In this document: positions 27,950-35,980 of the stretch, one piece after another
Layout of the letters: every line of letters begins with the position of its first letter
Position numbering within the stretch: the stretch's first letter is position 1
Assembly: GCA_001898785.1 (NCBI GenBank)
Contig: MKVE01000023.1
Span: forward strand, 24,753-88,752
DNA from: Chryseobacterium sp. 36-9
Lineage (GTDB): Bacteria > Bacteroidota > Bacteroidia > Flavobacteriales > Weeksellaceae
Length of the DNA stretch: 64,000 nucleotides
Direction: 5' to 3'
Program-made: the position numbers and the translations under genes
Notes under the pieces: generated by a model
What the model was told of the DNA's origin: nothing
The model's input: only the letters and a program-made list of their open reading frames with translations
Databases searched by the model: none

Positions 27950-27987
27950 AAAAATACTATGCATGCATAGTATTTTTTTTATATTTG
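27950..27987 (+). promoter_or_regulatory. MarR operator palindrome and promoter
   Basis: A perfect 28-bp palindrome (27950-27977; centre GCATGC, half-site ATACTATGC flanked by A/T runs) is directly followed by an exact -7 box TATATTTG (27980-27987). The marR ATG is 26 nt downstream. The palindrome covers the place of the -33 element, so a bound dimer would block polymerase. Autoregulation by the MarR protein is inference from position and symmetry. Confidence 0.75.
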
Positions 27988-28012
27988 TAAGGAACGCTTT
28001 AAGATTCAAATT

Positions 28013-28465
28013 ATGGAAAAGAAAAGCACTGAAAAAGTTGAAAGTGTAGACTTGATGTTAAAATCGGCCTGGCTGGCTGTTTCGAAGATGTATTCGGATC
28101 AGGCTTCCTTGTATAATTCTACGGCTGTACAAGCTCTTACATTACTGAAAATTGACCCGAAAGAAGGTACGAGAAGTACGAATCTTGGTCCTAAAATGGC
28201 AATAGAACCTACTTCTCTGACAAGAATCATCAAGCTTCTTGAAGACAATGGTTATATCTATAAAGAGAAAACTACAACTGATAAAAGAGAAGTGATTATA
28301 AAACTAACTGATAAAGGTCTTAATTCAAGAAATTTATCCAAAGAAGTTGTTCTTAACTTTAATAAAAAAGTTCTGGAAAGAATCGCACCTGAGAAATTTG
28401 AAGTTTTCAAGGAAGTAATGACAGACATCCTGAAAATCGCAAACGAACTAAATCATAAGAAATAA
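28013..28465 (+). CDS. MarR-family regulator of the beta-oxidation operon
   Basis: A 150-residue winged-helix dimer protein. The DNA-reading helix region is MAIEPTSLTRIIKLLEDNGYIYKEKTTTDKREVIIKLTDKG, with the wing residues TTTDKRE (DxR motif), in the usual MarR place. It is the first gene before the fadB-like, fadA and acyl-CoA dehydrogenase genes on the same strand, so it probably senses acyl-CoA or a fatty acid; that ligand is a guess from context. A 28-bp palindrome overlaps its own promoter. A repeat of the TCTCGCAGAT family fills the gap to the next gene. Confidence 0.88.
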   Translation: MEKKSTEKVESVDLMLKSAWLAVSKMYSDQASLYNSTAVQALTLLKIDPKEGTRSTNLGPKMAIEPTSLTRIIKLLEDNGYIYKEKTTTDKREVIIKLTDKGLNSRNLSKEVVLNFNKKVLERIAPEKFEVFKEVMTDILKIANELNHKK

Positions 28466-28482
28466 TTATAAAAAAGATAAAT

Positions 28483-28543
28483 TCTCGCCGATTAAAGCAA
28501 ATCAAGCAGATTAATCTGCAAAATCATTGAAATCTGCGGGAGA
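28483..28543. repeat. Palindromic repeat, TCTCGCAGAT family (copy 1)
   Basis: An imperfect palindrome with arms tctcgccgatt and aatctgcgggaga and inner gcagatt/aatctgc arms. It fills the marR-to-fadB gap. The same family occurs at 47929-47990 and 55285-55351. Confidence 0.75.
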
Positions 28544-28595
28544 AATCTATAACTTATAATTTTAAAAAATATAAATCATAAAATATTATCTGATA

Positions 28596-30968
28596 ATGAA
28601 CAGAAAAATAAAACACGTTACGGTGCTTGGTTCCGGCGTTATGGGTTCCGGCATCGCCTGTCATCTGGCAGGTAACGGCATTCAGGTTTTGATGTTGGAT
28701 ATGCCTCCGAAAGATTCGGAAAATGCCGATAAAAAAACGAGGAACAGCGTGGCACAAGGACATCTGGACAGCGCTCTGAAAAGTAATCCTTCGCCCATCT
28801 ATGACAAATCTTTCGCTTCCAGAATTACGGTTGGAAACTTCGAAGATGATTTGGAAAAAATCAAAAATTCGGATTGGGTCATTGAAGTGATTGTCGAAAG
28901 ATTGGACATCAAACAATCGATGTTTGAAAAAGTGGACAAACTTCGTAAAGAAGGAACTTTGGTAACTTCTAACACATCAGGAATCCCGATTCATTTGATG
29001 TCGGAAGGAAGGTCAGAAGATTTCCAGAAACATTTCTGTGGGACACACTTCTTCAATCCACCGAGATATCTGAAATTATTTGAAGTAATTCCTGGTCCGA
29101 AAACCGATAAATCTGTGATTGATTTCTTTATGTCTTACGGTGAAAAGTTCCTTGGAAAAACAACGGTTCTTTGTAAAGATACACCAGGTTTTATCGGAAA
29201 CAGAGTCGGAGTCTACTCGATGGCGAAAATTATGGAATTGACGGAAGAAATCGGTTTAACGATTGAAGAAGCCGATTCCTTGACCGGAGATTTGCTAAAT
29301 CGTCCAAAAACCGGAACTTTCAAACTCGGCGATTTGGTTGGATTAGACACGGCTTTCAACGTAACCAAAGGACTTCAGGCGAATCTTAAAGACGATGAAA
29401 TGGTTCAGGCTTTGAAAGATTCTAAAACTTTGAATTTCCTGATTGAAAATAAATTTCTTGGTGATAAAGCTAAAAAAGGATTTTATTATAAAGAAAAAGA
29501 TGCCGGCGGTAATGTAAACCGTTTCGTTCTTAACTATCAAACGTTGGGCTACGAACCGACAAAACAGCCAAAACTTCCTATCGTTGCAACAGCAAAAGAA
29601 GCTGGAAGTTTAAAAAACCGTTTGCCGATTTTGTTGAAAGACCAATCCAAAGCCGGAGAATTGATTAGAAAACATTTCGCTTCATTATTCGCTTACGTTT
29701 CTCAACGCGTTCCGGAAATTACGGATGTGTTCTACTCTATCGATGATGCGATGAAAACCGGTTATGCCTGGAAGTACGGACCGTTCGAAAATTGGGATTT
29801 TGTTGGTGTTCAGAAAGGAATTGATTTGGTGGAAAGCGAAGGTTACAAAGTCGCTGATTGGGTAAAAGAAATGCTGGCTTCCGGAAACGAATCTTTTTAC
29901 AAGCTGGAAAACGGAAAACAGTTATTCTATAATCAGAATACAAAATCGTACGAACCAATTCCTGGTCAGGATGCTTTCATTATACTTAATAATATCAGAA
30001 AAGAAAAAACAGTTTGGTCTAATTCCGAATCTGCATTAATTGACCTTGGCGACGGCATTTTGAACTTTGAGTTCCGTTCAAAAATGAACTCTCTTGGAGG
30101 TGGCGTTTTGGAAGGTCTTAATAAATCCATCGACATTGCTGAGAAAGATTACAGAGGTTTGGTTGTAGGAAATCAAGCAGATAATTTCTCAGTTGGTGCA
30201 AATCTCGCAATGGTAATGATGATGGCTGTTGAACAGGATTGGTACGAACTGAATATGGCGATTGCGATGTTTCAGCAAACATCAATGAAACTCAGATATT
30301 CATCAATTCCTGTCATCGCTGCACCTTTCGGAATGACGCTTGGCGGTGGTTGCGAATTCTCTATGCACGCTGACAAAATTGTTGCTGCAGCGGAAACTTA
30401 CATCGGTTTGGTTGAAGTTGGTGTTGGTTTGATTCCTGGAGGTGGCGGAACAAAAGAATTTGCATTGAGAGCATTGAAAGGAACACTTCCAGACGATGTT
30501 AAGACCAATCATCTTCGAAATTATTTTATGAATATCGCAACGGCAAAAGTAGCGACTTCCGCATGGGAAGCTAAGCAAATGGGAATTTTGACTGATAAAG
30601 ATATTATTGTTGTCAACAAAGACAGACAAATTGCAGAAGCCAAACGTCAGGCAATTGTTTTGGACGAATTAGGTTATACACCTCCAGTTCCAGAGAAAGT
30701 CAGAGTTCTTGGAAACGAAGCTATGGGAATGTTCTATGTTGGAACTGACCAAATGGTTGCAGGTGGTTACGCATCAGAACACGACAGAAAAATAGCTAAC
30801 AAAATCGGCTATGTAATGACCGGCGGTAATCTTTCTGAACAGACAGAAGTTTCTGAACAATACCTTTTGGATTTGGAAAGAGAAGCATTCCTTTCACTTT
30901 GTGGAGAGAGAAAAACGCTTGAGAGAATAGGTGGAATGTTGAAAACAGGAAAACCGGTGAGAAACTAA
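28596..30968 (+). CDS. Bifunctional 3-hydroxyacyl-CoA dehydrogenase / enoyl-CoA hydratase
   Basis: A 790-residue beta-oxidation enzyme with the dehydrogenase first and the hydratase last, the order of the FadN type rather than of E. coli FadB. The NAD site is VLGSGVMGSGIACHLAGNG (about 10-28), then GTHFFNPPRYLKLFEVIPG and DTPGFIGNRVG. The C-terminal crotonase part shows GNQADNFSVGANLAMV and GMTLGGGCEFSMHADKIVAAAETYIGLVEVGVGLIPGGGG, including the glutamates expected for hydration. It would hydrate enoyl-CoA and oxidise the 3-hydroxyacyl-CoA. fadA follows after 26 nt. Confidence 0.93.
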   Translation: MNRKIKHVTVLGSGVMGSGIACHLAGNGIQVLMLDMPPKDSENADKKTRNSVAQGHLDSALKSNPSPIYDKSFASRITVGNFEDDLEKIKNSDWVIEVIVERLDIKQSMFEKVDKLRKEGTLVTSNTSGIPIHLMSEGRSEDFQKHFCGTHFFNPPRYLKLFEVIPGPKTDKSVIDFFMSYGEKFLGKTTVLCKDTPGFIGNRVGVYSMAKIMELTEEIGLTIEEADSLTGDLLNRPKTGTFKLGDLVGLDTAFNVTKGLQANLKDDEMVQALKDSKTLNFLIENKFLGDKAKKGFYYKEKDAGGNVNRFVLNYQTLGYEPTKQPKLPIVATAKEAGSLKNRLPILLKDQSKAGELIRKHFASLFAYVSQRVPEITDVFYSIDDAMKTGYAWKYGPFENWDFVGVQKGIDLVESEGYKVADWVKEMLASGNESFYKLENGKQLFYNQNTKSYEPIPGQDAFIILNNIRKEKTVWSNSESALIDLGDGILNFEFRSKMNSLGGGVLEGLNKSIDIAEKDYRGLVVGNQADNFSVGANLAMVMMMAVEQDWYELNMAIAMFQQTSMKLRYSSIPVIAAPFGMTLGGGCEFSMHADKIVAAAETYIGLVEVGVGLIPGGGGTKEFALRALKGTLPDDVKTNHLRNYFMNIATAKVATSAWEAKQMGILTDKDIIVVNKDRQIAEAKRQAIVLDELGYTPPVPEKVRVLGNEAMGMFYVGTDQMVAGGYASEHDRKIANKIGYVMTGGNLSEQTEVSEQYLLDLEREAFLSLCGERKTLERIGGMLKTGKPVRN

Positions 30969-30994
30969 TCTGTCATTATTAAAATTAAACAAAT

Positions 30995-32170
30995 ATGGAA
31001 GCATATATAGTAACAGGATACAGAACAGCAGTTGGTAAAGCACCGAAAGGTTCTTTGCGTTTTACCCGTCCGGATGATATGGCGGCAACTGTGATAGAAC
31101 GTCTGATGAAAGATGTTCCCAATCTTGACCCGGCTCGCATCGACGATTTGATTGTCGGTTGTGCAATGCCGGAAGCAGAACAAGGACTGAATGTCGCAAG
31201 ACTGATCTCATTAATGGGATTGGACACAGACAAAGTCCCGGGTGTGACAGTGAACAGATATTGCGCATCGGGCTCAGAATCGATAGCGATTGCAGCGGCA
31301 AAAATCAAAGCCGGAATGGCGGAATGTATCATCGCCGGCGGTGCAGAAAGTATGTCTTATATCCCAATGGGCGGTTATAAACCAATTCCAGACACGGATT
31401 TAGCCAAATCAAATCCCGATTATTATTGGGGAATGGGATTAACGGCTGAAGCGGTTGCCAACGAATTCAAAGTGAGTCGTGAGGAACAAGACCAATTTGC
31501 CTACAACTCGCACCAAAAAGCAATTAAAGCGATACAGGAAGGAAAATTTGAAAATCAGATTGTTCCGATTGATGTGAAATATAATTTCCTTGATGAAAAG
31601 GAAAAAATCCAGACCAAAGAATATGCATTCAAACAAGATGAGGGTCCGAGAGCTGATACTTCAATTGAGGCCTTGGCGAAACTTCGTCCTGTTTTTGCTG
31701 CCAATGGTTCTGTAACAGCAGGTAACTCTTCTCAGACTTCTGACGGCGCTGCTTTCACAATGGTAATGTCCGAAAGAATGGTAAAAGAATTAAATCTGAC
31801 GCCAGTTGCAAGACTTCTCTCCTATTCTACAGTCGGAGTTCCGCCAAGAATTATGGGAATTGGTCCAATGTACGCCATTCCAAAAGCGTTGGAACAAGCT
31901 GGTCTTAAACAATCGGATATCGATTTATTTGAATTAAATGAAGCTTTTGCTTCTCAATCCGTTGCCATTTTAAGAGAATTGAACATCAATCCAGAAATCG
32001 TAAATGTAAATGGTGGCGCAATCGCACTTGGTCATCCACTTGGTTGTACAGGAACTAAATTGACTGTTCAACTCCTTGATGAAATGAAACGCAGACAAAG
32101 CAAATATGGTGTAGTGACAATGTGTGTGGGAACTGGTCAAGGTGCGGCGAGTGTATTTGAGTTGCTTTAA
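30995..32170 (+). CDS. fadA: Acetyl-CoA C-acyltransferase (3-ketoacyl-CoA thiolase)
   Basis: A 391-residue thiolase carrying out the last step of beta-oxidation. The nucleophile Cys90 lies in VNRYCASGSESIAIAA, His347 in GHPLGCTG and the second Cys377 in TMCVGTGQGAA, the normal thiolase triad. The N-terminal GYRTAVGKAPKGSLRFTRPDDMA is typical of the FadA/FadI class. It is preceded by the FadN-type enzyme and followed, after a repeat and a broken four-helix-bundle gene, by an acyl-CoA dehydrogenase. Confidence 0.95.
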   Translation: MEAYIVTGYRTAVGKAPKGSLRFTRPDDMAATVIERLMKDVPNLDPARIDDLIVGCAMPEAEQGLNVARLISLMGLDTDKVPGVTVNRYCASGSESIAIAAAKIKAGMAECIIAGGAESMSYIPMGGYKPIPDTDLAKSNPDYYWGMGLTAEAVANEFKVSREEQDQFAYNSHQKAIKAIQEGKFENQIVPIDVKYNFLDEKEKIQTKEYAFKQDEGPRADTSIEALAKLRPVFAANGSVTAGNSSQTSDGAAFTMVMSERMVKELNLTPVARLLSYSTVGVPPRIMGIGPMYAIPKALEQAGLKQSDIDLFELNEAFASQSVAILRELNINPEIVNVNGGAIALGHPLGCTGTKLTVQLLDEMKRRQSKYGVVTMCVGTGQGAASVFELL

Positions 32171-32176
32171 GACAGA

Positions 32177-32203
32177 GAGATAATAGACGAATAGATAATA
32201 GAC
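32177..32203. repeat. GATAATAGAC repeat, left copy
   Basis: The sequence GAGATAATAGACGAATAGAT and its continuation match the repeats at 32592-32620 and 55245-55271 and, inverted, at 32635-32668. It lies 7 nt after the fadA stop and borders the small four-helix-bundle gene. Confidence 0.7.
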
Positions 32204-32226
32204 TAACAGAAATAAAAACACAACAA

Positions 32227-32591
32227 ATGAATGAATTCAAAAGACACAATTTTAAAAAGCTTAAGATTTGGCAAATGGCTATGGAATTATCAAAATTGAC
32301 ATTAGACCTAACTGATACTTTTCCCATTTATGAAAAATATGGGTTGAAAAGTCAAATGGACAGATGTTCAATCTCAATTCCATCAAACATTGCAGAAGGT
32401 TCAAGCAGAACAAACAAATCTTTCAGTCATTTTTTAGATGTTTCTTTAGGTTCTTCATTTGAATTGCAGACACAAATTTTATTAGCAAATCATCGAAATA
32501 TTTATCCGACGAACAAAGTGAAATCTTCGAAATTAAAATTGAAGAATTTCAAAGAGCAACAATGGTATTTCAAAATACTTTAAAAGATTAG
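32227..32591 (+). pseudogene. Frameshifted four-helix-bundle protein (23S rRNA-IVP/S23 family)
   Basis: The first 90 or so codons encode a classic member: FKKLKIWQMAMELSKLTLDL, YGLKSQMDRCSISIPSNIAEGSSR (the conserved core), then SFSHFLDVSLGSSFELQTQILLANHR. After that the frame used to 32583 gives an unrelated lysine-rich tail. The +2 frame restores the family's end (YLSDEQSEIFEIKIEEFQRATMVFQ...) and stops at TAG 32589-32591, so about one base is missing near 32503-32508. It may be a real mutation or a sequence error. These proteins are found in 23S rRNA intervening sequences and scattered in genomes; function is unknown. It is flanked by the GATAATAGAC repeats. Confidence 0.8.
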
Positions 32592-32668
32592 GAGATGATA
32601 GACGGATAGAAAATAGACAGTTGAGATTTTGAAGGTCTATCATCTATCAGTCTATTATCTATCATCTC
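32592..32668. repeat. Palindromic GATAATAGAC repeat, right copy pair
   Basis: A direct copy (32592-32620, GAGATGATAGACGGATAGAA...) and an inverted copy (32635-32668) of the same unit, with a 14-nt spacer, so the whole forms a hairpin-capable palindrome directly after the four-helix-bundle gene. Confidence 0.75.
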
Positions 32669-32698
32669 AAATAAAAAATTTAAAATCACAAAAATATT

Positions 32699-34486
32699 AT
32701 GTCAACAGAAACTAAAACATTAGACGGTGGCGAATTCCTTGTAAGGGACATCACTGCTCAGGAAATTTTCAGCATCGAGGAATTGTCCGAAGAACAAAAG
32801 ATGCTTCGCGATTCTGCAAAGGAATTCATCGATAAAGAGGTCGTTCCGAATAAGGAAAGATTCGAGAAAAAAGATTACGCTTATACGGAAGAAGTAATGC
32901 GTAAAATTGGAGAAATGGGATTCCTGGGAATCGCTGTTCCGGAAACTTACGGCGGATTGGGAATGGGATTCGTAACTACAATGTTGGCCTGCGATTATCT
33001 TTCCGGTTCTACGGGTTCATTGGCAACGGCTTATGGCGCACACACCGGAATCGGAACCTTACCAATTTTGCTATACGGAACCGAAGCACAGAAGCAGAAA
33101 TATCTTCCTGATTTGGCTGCCGGAACTAAATTCGGAGCCTATTGCTTGACTGAGCCTGATGCTGGTTCGGATGCCAACAGCGGTAAAACAAGAGCTAAAC
33201 TTTCCGAGGACGGAAAACATTATATTATTAATGGACAAAAAATGTGGATTTCAAATGCAGGATTTGCAGATACTTTCACGTTGTTTGCTAAAATTGATGA
33301 TGACAAAAACATTACGGGATTCGTTATCAACCGTTCTGAATTGGAAAATCCTGAAAGTCTGACTTTCGGAGAGGAGGAACACAAATTGGGAATCCGTGCG
33401 TCTTCTACACGTCAGGTTTTCTTCAATGATATGAAAATCCCTGTTGAGAATCTTTTGGGCGAAAGAAACAACGGTTTCAAAATCGCTTTGAATGCATTGA
33501 ACGTTGGTCGTATCAAATTGGCAGCAGCCTGTCTGGATGCGCAAAGAAGAATCCTGAATTACTCTTTGAATTATTCATCCGAGAGAAAGCAATTTGGCGT
33601 TTCTATCAATACATTCGGCGCAATTCGAAAGAAGCTGGCAGAGATGGCAACCGGTGCTTTCGTGAGTGAAGCGGGTTCTTACAGAGCAGCGAAAAATGTA
33701 GAAGACAAAATCGAAGAACTGGTTGCCGGTGGAATGAACCACGAGCAGGCAGAACTGAAAGGTGTCGAAGAATTCGCGGTTGAATGTTCTATCCTGAAGG
33801 TTTTCGTATCAGATTTAGCACAGCATACAGCGGATGAAGGGATTCAAATCTTTGGTGGAATGGGCTTCTCTGAAGATACACCAATGGAAGCGGCCTGGAG
33901 AGATTCCAGAATTTCCAGAATCTACGAAGGAACCAACGAAATCAACAGACTTTTGGCAGTTGGGATGTTAATCAAACGGGCAATGCAAGGCAAAATTGAT
34001 TTGTTAACGCCTGCGAAAAACGTCGCTAAAGAATTGATGAGCATTCCGTCTTTTGATATTCCTGATTATTCAGAATATATGTCTGAGGAAAAAGAAGTGA
34101 TTAAGAACTTGAAGAAAGTATTCTTAATGGTTTCCGGTTCTGCACTTCAAAAATATATGATGGACATCGAGAAACAACAGCATTTGTTATTAAACGCTTC
34201 CGAAATCCTGAACCAAATCTATATGGCAGAATCCGCCATCCTGAGAGCTGAGAAACATTTCTCAACAAATTCTGTAGAAGCAGCAATGGCAAGGCTTAAC
34301 CTTTACAAAGCGGTTGAAATCATCACCACCAACGCTAAAGAAGGTATCGTTTCTTTCTCCGAAGGCGACGAGCAAAGAATGATGTTAGCCGGATTAAGAC
34401 GTTTTACAAAATACGTCAACACACCAAATCCAATTGCATTGACAGAAAAAGTTGCTGCGTATTTTATTGAGAAAGGTTCTTACTAA
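32699..34486 (+). CDS. Acyl-CoA dehydrogenase
   Basis: A 595-residue FAD-dependent acyl-CoA dehydrogenase with the long C-terminal extension of the VLCAD/ACAD9-like class. It forms the enoyl-CoA in the first step of beta-oxidation. Visible: AYCLTEPDAGSDANSGKTRA (about 147-166), WISNAGFADTFTLFAK, GERNNGFKIALNALNVGRI, QFGVSINTFGAIRKKLAEM and RISRIYEGTNEINRLL, whose Glu is the usual catalytic base. It ends the marR-fad operon, with a terminator downstream. Confidence 0.95.
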   Translation: MSTETKTLDGGEFLVRDITAQEIFSIEELSEEQKMLRDSAKEFIDKEVVPNKERFEKKDYAYTEEVMRKIGEMGFLGIAVPETYGGLGMGFVTTMLACDYLSGSTGSLATAYGAHTGIGTLPILLYGTEAQKQKYLPDLAAGTKFGAYCLTEPDAGSDANSGKTRAKLSEDGKHYIINGQKMWISNAGFADTFTLFAKIDDDKNITGFVINRSELENPESLTFGEEEHKLGIRASSTRQVFFNDMKIPVENLLGERNNGFKIALNALNVGRIKLAAACLDAQRRILNYSLNYSSERKQFGVSINTFGAIRKKLAEMATGAFVSEAGSYRAAKNVEDKIEELVAGGMNHEQAELKGVEEFAVECSILKVFVSDLAQHTADEGIQIFGGMGFSEDTPMEAAWRDSRISRIYEGTNEINRLLAVGMLIKRAMQGKIDLLTPAKNVAKELMSIPSFDIPDYSEYMSEEKEVIKNLKKVFLMVSGSALQKYMMDIEKQQHLLLNASEILNQIYMAESAILRAEKHFSTNSVEAAMARLNLYKAVEIITTNAKEGIVSFSEGDEQRMMLAGLRRFTKYVNTPNPIALTEKVAAYFIEKGSY

Positions 34487-34508
34487 AGAATCAATTTGAT
34501 TAAAAAAT

Positions 34509-34540
34509 AAACCCTCTGAATTTTTCGGAGGGTTTTTATT
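34509..34540 (+). terminator. Terminator of the beta-oxidation operon
   Basis: An 11-bp stem with one G-U pair (aaaccctctga / tcggagggttt, 5-nt loop) and a T-run, 23 nt after the acyl-CoA dehydrogenase stop. Confidence 0.87.
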
Positions 34541-34549
34541 TATTACTTT

Positions 34550-35191
34550 TTATTGTATATTTTCAAAGTATTCTTCAATTTTTTTCCTAATTACTTCGAT
34601 ATTTTGAATTGTTTGAGTAAAGACTTGCTCTCTGTTATATTGTTTTAGTTTTTCTGTTATTCCATCCATATCTTGATAATCTCCTTCAAAAACAACATCT
34701 CCTACTTCATTAGTACGAAAATTTGACTTAAAATCTCTTTCATTCTTTATAAAATCAAATATTGATTCAAAATTTTGATGAATTATAGAATATTGTGTTT
34801 TAATATCTTTAGGAAAAATATATTTTTCTTTTGAAAAAACATTTGTTGTTTCAAAAAATTTATTTGTCCAATTAATTGCGAATTGTTTATAGCTTTCTGG
34901 GCTTCTATTCTCCGAGTTGCTAATTGTCTGAGTGATTGTTTTAAATTCTGTTAATTTCTGAAATAATTTACTGAGTGATTCAATTTGTAATTGATTGTAA
35001 ACAGAAAATTTCATTTCGGTCTTTTTAAGTTCAGACTTATATTTTTCAAGTTTTCTTGTGATTATTATATTTTGAATTATATTAATTAATGCTACTATTA
35101 GTGTAAATACTAGAAATATTAGAAGATTGTACTCCTTATAGTTAGAAAAATGTCTTTCTAATATTTGGTTAATTAAATGCTCATTTATCAT
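34550..35191 (-). CDS. Unknown membrane-anchored coiled-coil protein
   Basis: A 213-residue protein I do not recognise. It has one clear transmembrane segment (about 22-45, NLLIFLVFTLIVALINIIQNIII) followed by a basic coiled-coil stretch (RKLEKYKSELKKTEMKF) and a long charged, helical cytoplasmic part to the end. It follows the DUF5677-like gene by 11 nt on the same strand. Both genes are visibly more AT-rich than the neighbouring fad and DUF763 genes, which suggests recent acquisition. It could be a membrane effector or signalling partner, but nothing in the sequence proves it. Confidence 0.65.
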   Translation of the reverse strand: MINEHLINQILERHFSNYKEYNLLIFLVFTLIVALINIIQNIIITRKLEKYKSELKKTEMKFSVYNQLQIESLSKLFQKLTEFKTITQTISNSENRSPESYKQFAINWTNKFFETTNVFSKEKYIFPKDIKTQYSIIHQNFESIFDFIKNERDFKSNFRTNEVGDVVFEGDYQDMDGITEKLKQYNREQVFTQTIQNIEVIRKKIEEYFENIQ

Positions 35192-35202
35192 TTTAGATTA
35201 AT

Positions 35203-35937
35203 TTATTTATTCATTTTTTCTGTAATTTCTTGAAGATATTCCCAAAACTCAGGTTTAAACTCACTTTCATTTGCCGTAATAATTTGAGGAACAATTATGT
35301 CCATAGACATCATAAATTTCGTGAATTCTTGATTTAATAATGTAATATCCTTACTTAATTCATTTAAACAAAAATAATCGATAAATTTTTGAAAACATTC
35401 AATTACGGTATTAATTGCAAAAGTGATTAGATAAGTATTTAAATTATGCTTTTTAATATTTTCAATATTTGAGAATTTTCTTAAAGAAGTTAATGTAAAA
35501 GGATTTCCGTGCTTTATAGCACTTAAAAAAGAATATTGAACATACAAAAGGTCTTGTTGATTATTCTTAATAATTGTAGGATGTAATTCACATTCAATAA
35601 TATCATCAACTATTTGCTTTATTGTCCACGGCGACTTTTTCAATTTAGAATGTTCAAGATAAATTTTTGTTCGCTTTTCAGGATTATTTAATATAAACTC
35701 CAAAGTACGAGCTCTTTCCCATAATGCTGTTATTAAAGAACCACCACTTTCTAAATGATTTAACCTTAGAATTTGTACAGACGAATCAAAAAGTTCAAAA
35801 ACGGAATTTAGAAGTATAATGCATACTCCAAAAGTTTCTTTATTCTCAACTTTAGATTTATCTAAGAATAAACTATATTTTTGATATATTAATGATAGTT
35901 TATTTTGATAAATTTCAATTTCTTTCTGATATTTCAT
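35203..35937 (-). CDS. DUF5677-like helical protein
   Basis: A 244-residue all-helical protein without signal peptide or membrane segment. The stretch SGGSLITALWERARTLEFILNNPEKRTKIYLEHSKLKK (about 65-102) and the later SFLSAIKHGNP (about 150-160) recall the DUF5677 pattern (E/R..E...L..x-P, and a conserved S..KHG). Its biochemical role is not known. It is the first gene of a two-gene AT-rich unit with the membrane coiled-coil protein. I place the family only tentatively. Confidence 0.65.
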   Translation of the reverse strand: MKYQKEIEIYQNKLSLIYQKYSLFLDKSKVENKETFGVCIILLNSVFELFDSSVQILRLNHLESGGSLITALWERARTLEFILNNPEKRTKIYLEHSKLKKSPWTIKQIVDDIIECELHPTIIKNNQQDLLYVQYSFLSAIKHGNPFTLTSLRKFSNIENIKKHNLNTYLITFAINTVIECFQKFIDYFCLNELSKDITLLNQEFTKFMMSMDIIVPQIITANESEFKPEFWEYLQEITEKMNK

Positions 35938-35980
35938 TGTATAAAATCTTTGACTAAAGTTAAATCGATAATTGGAATAA

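Noticed and set aside
32592-32668. CRISPR-like array
   Set aside because: Units differ, are in mixed orientation and lack regular spacers; it is a palindromic interspersed repeat, and there are no cas genes.
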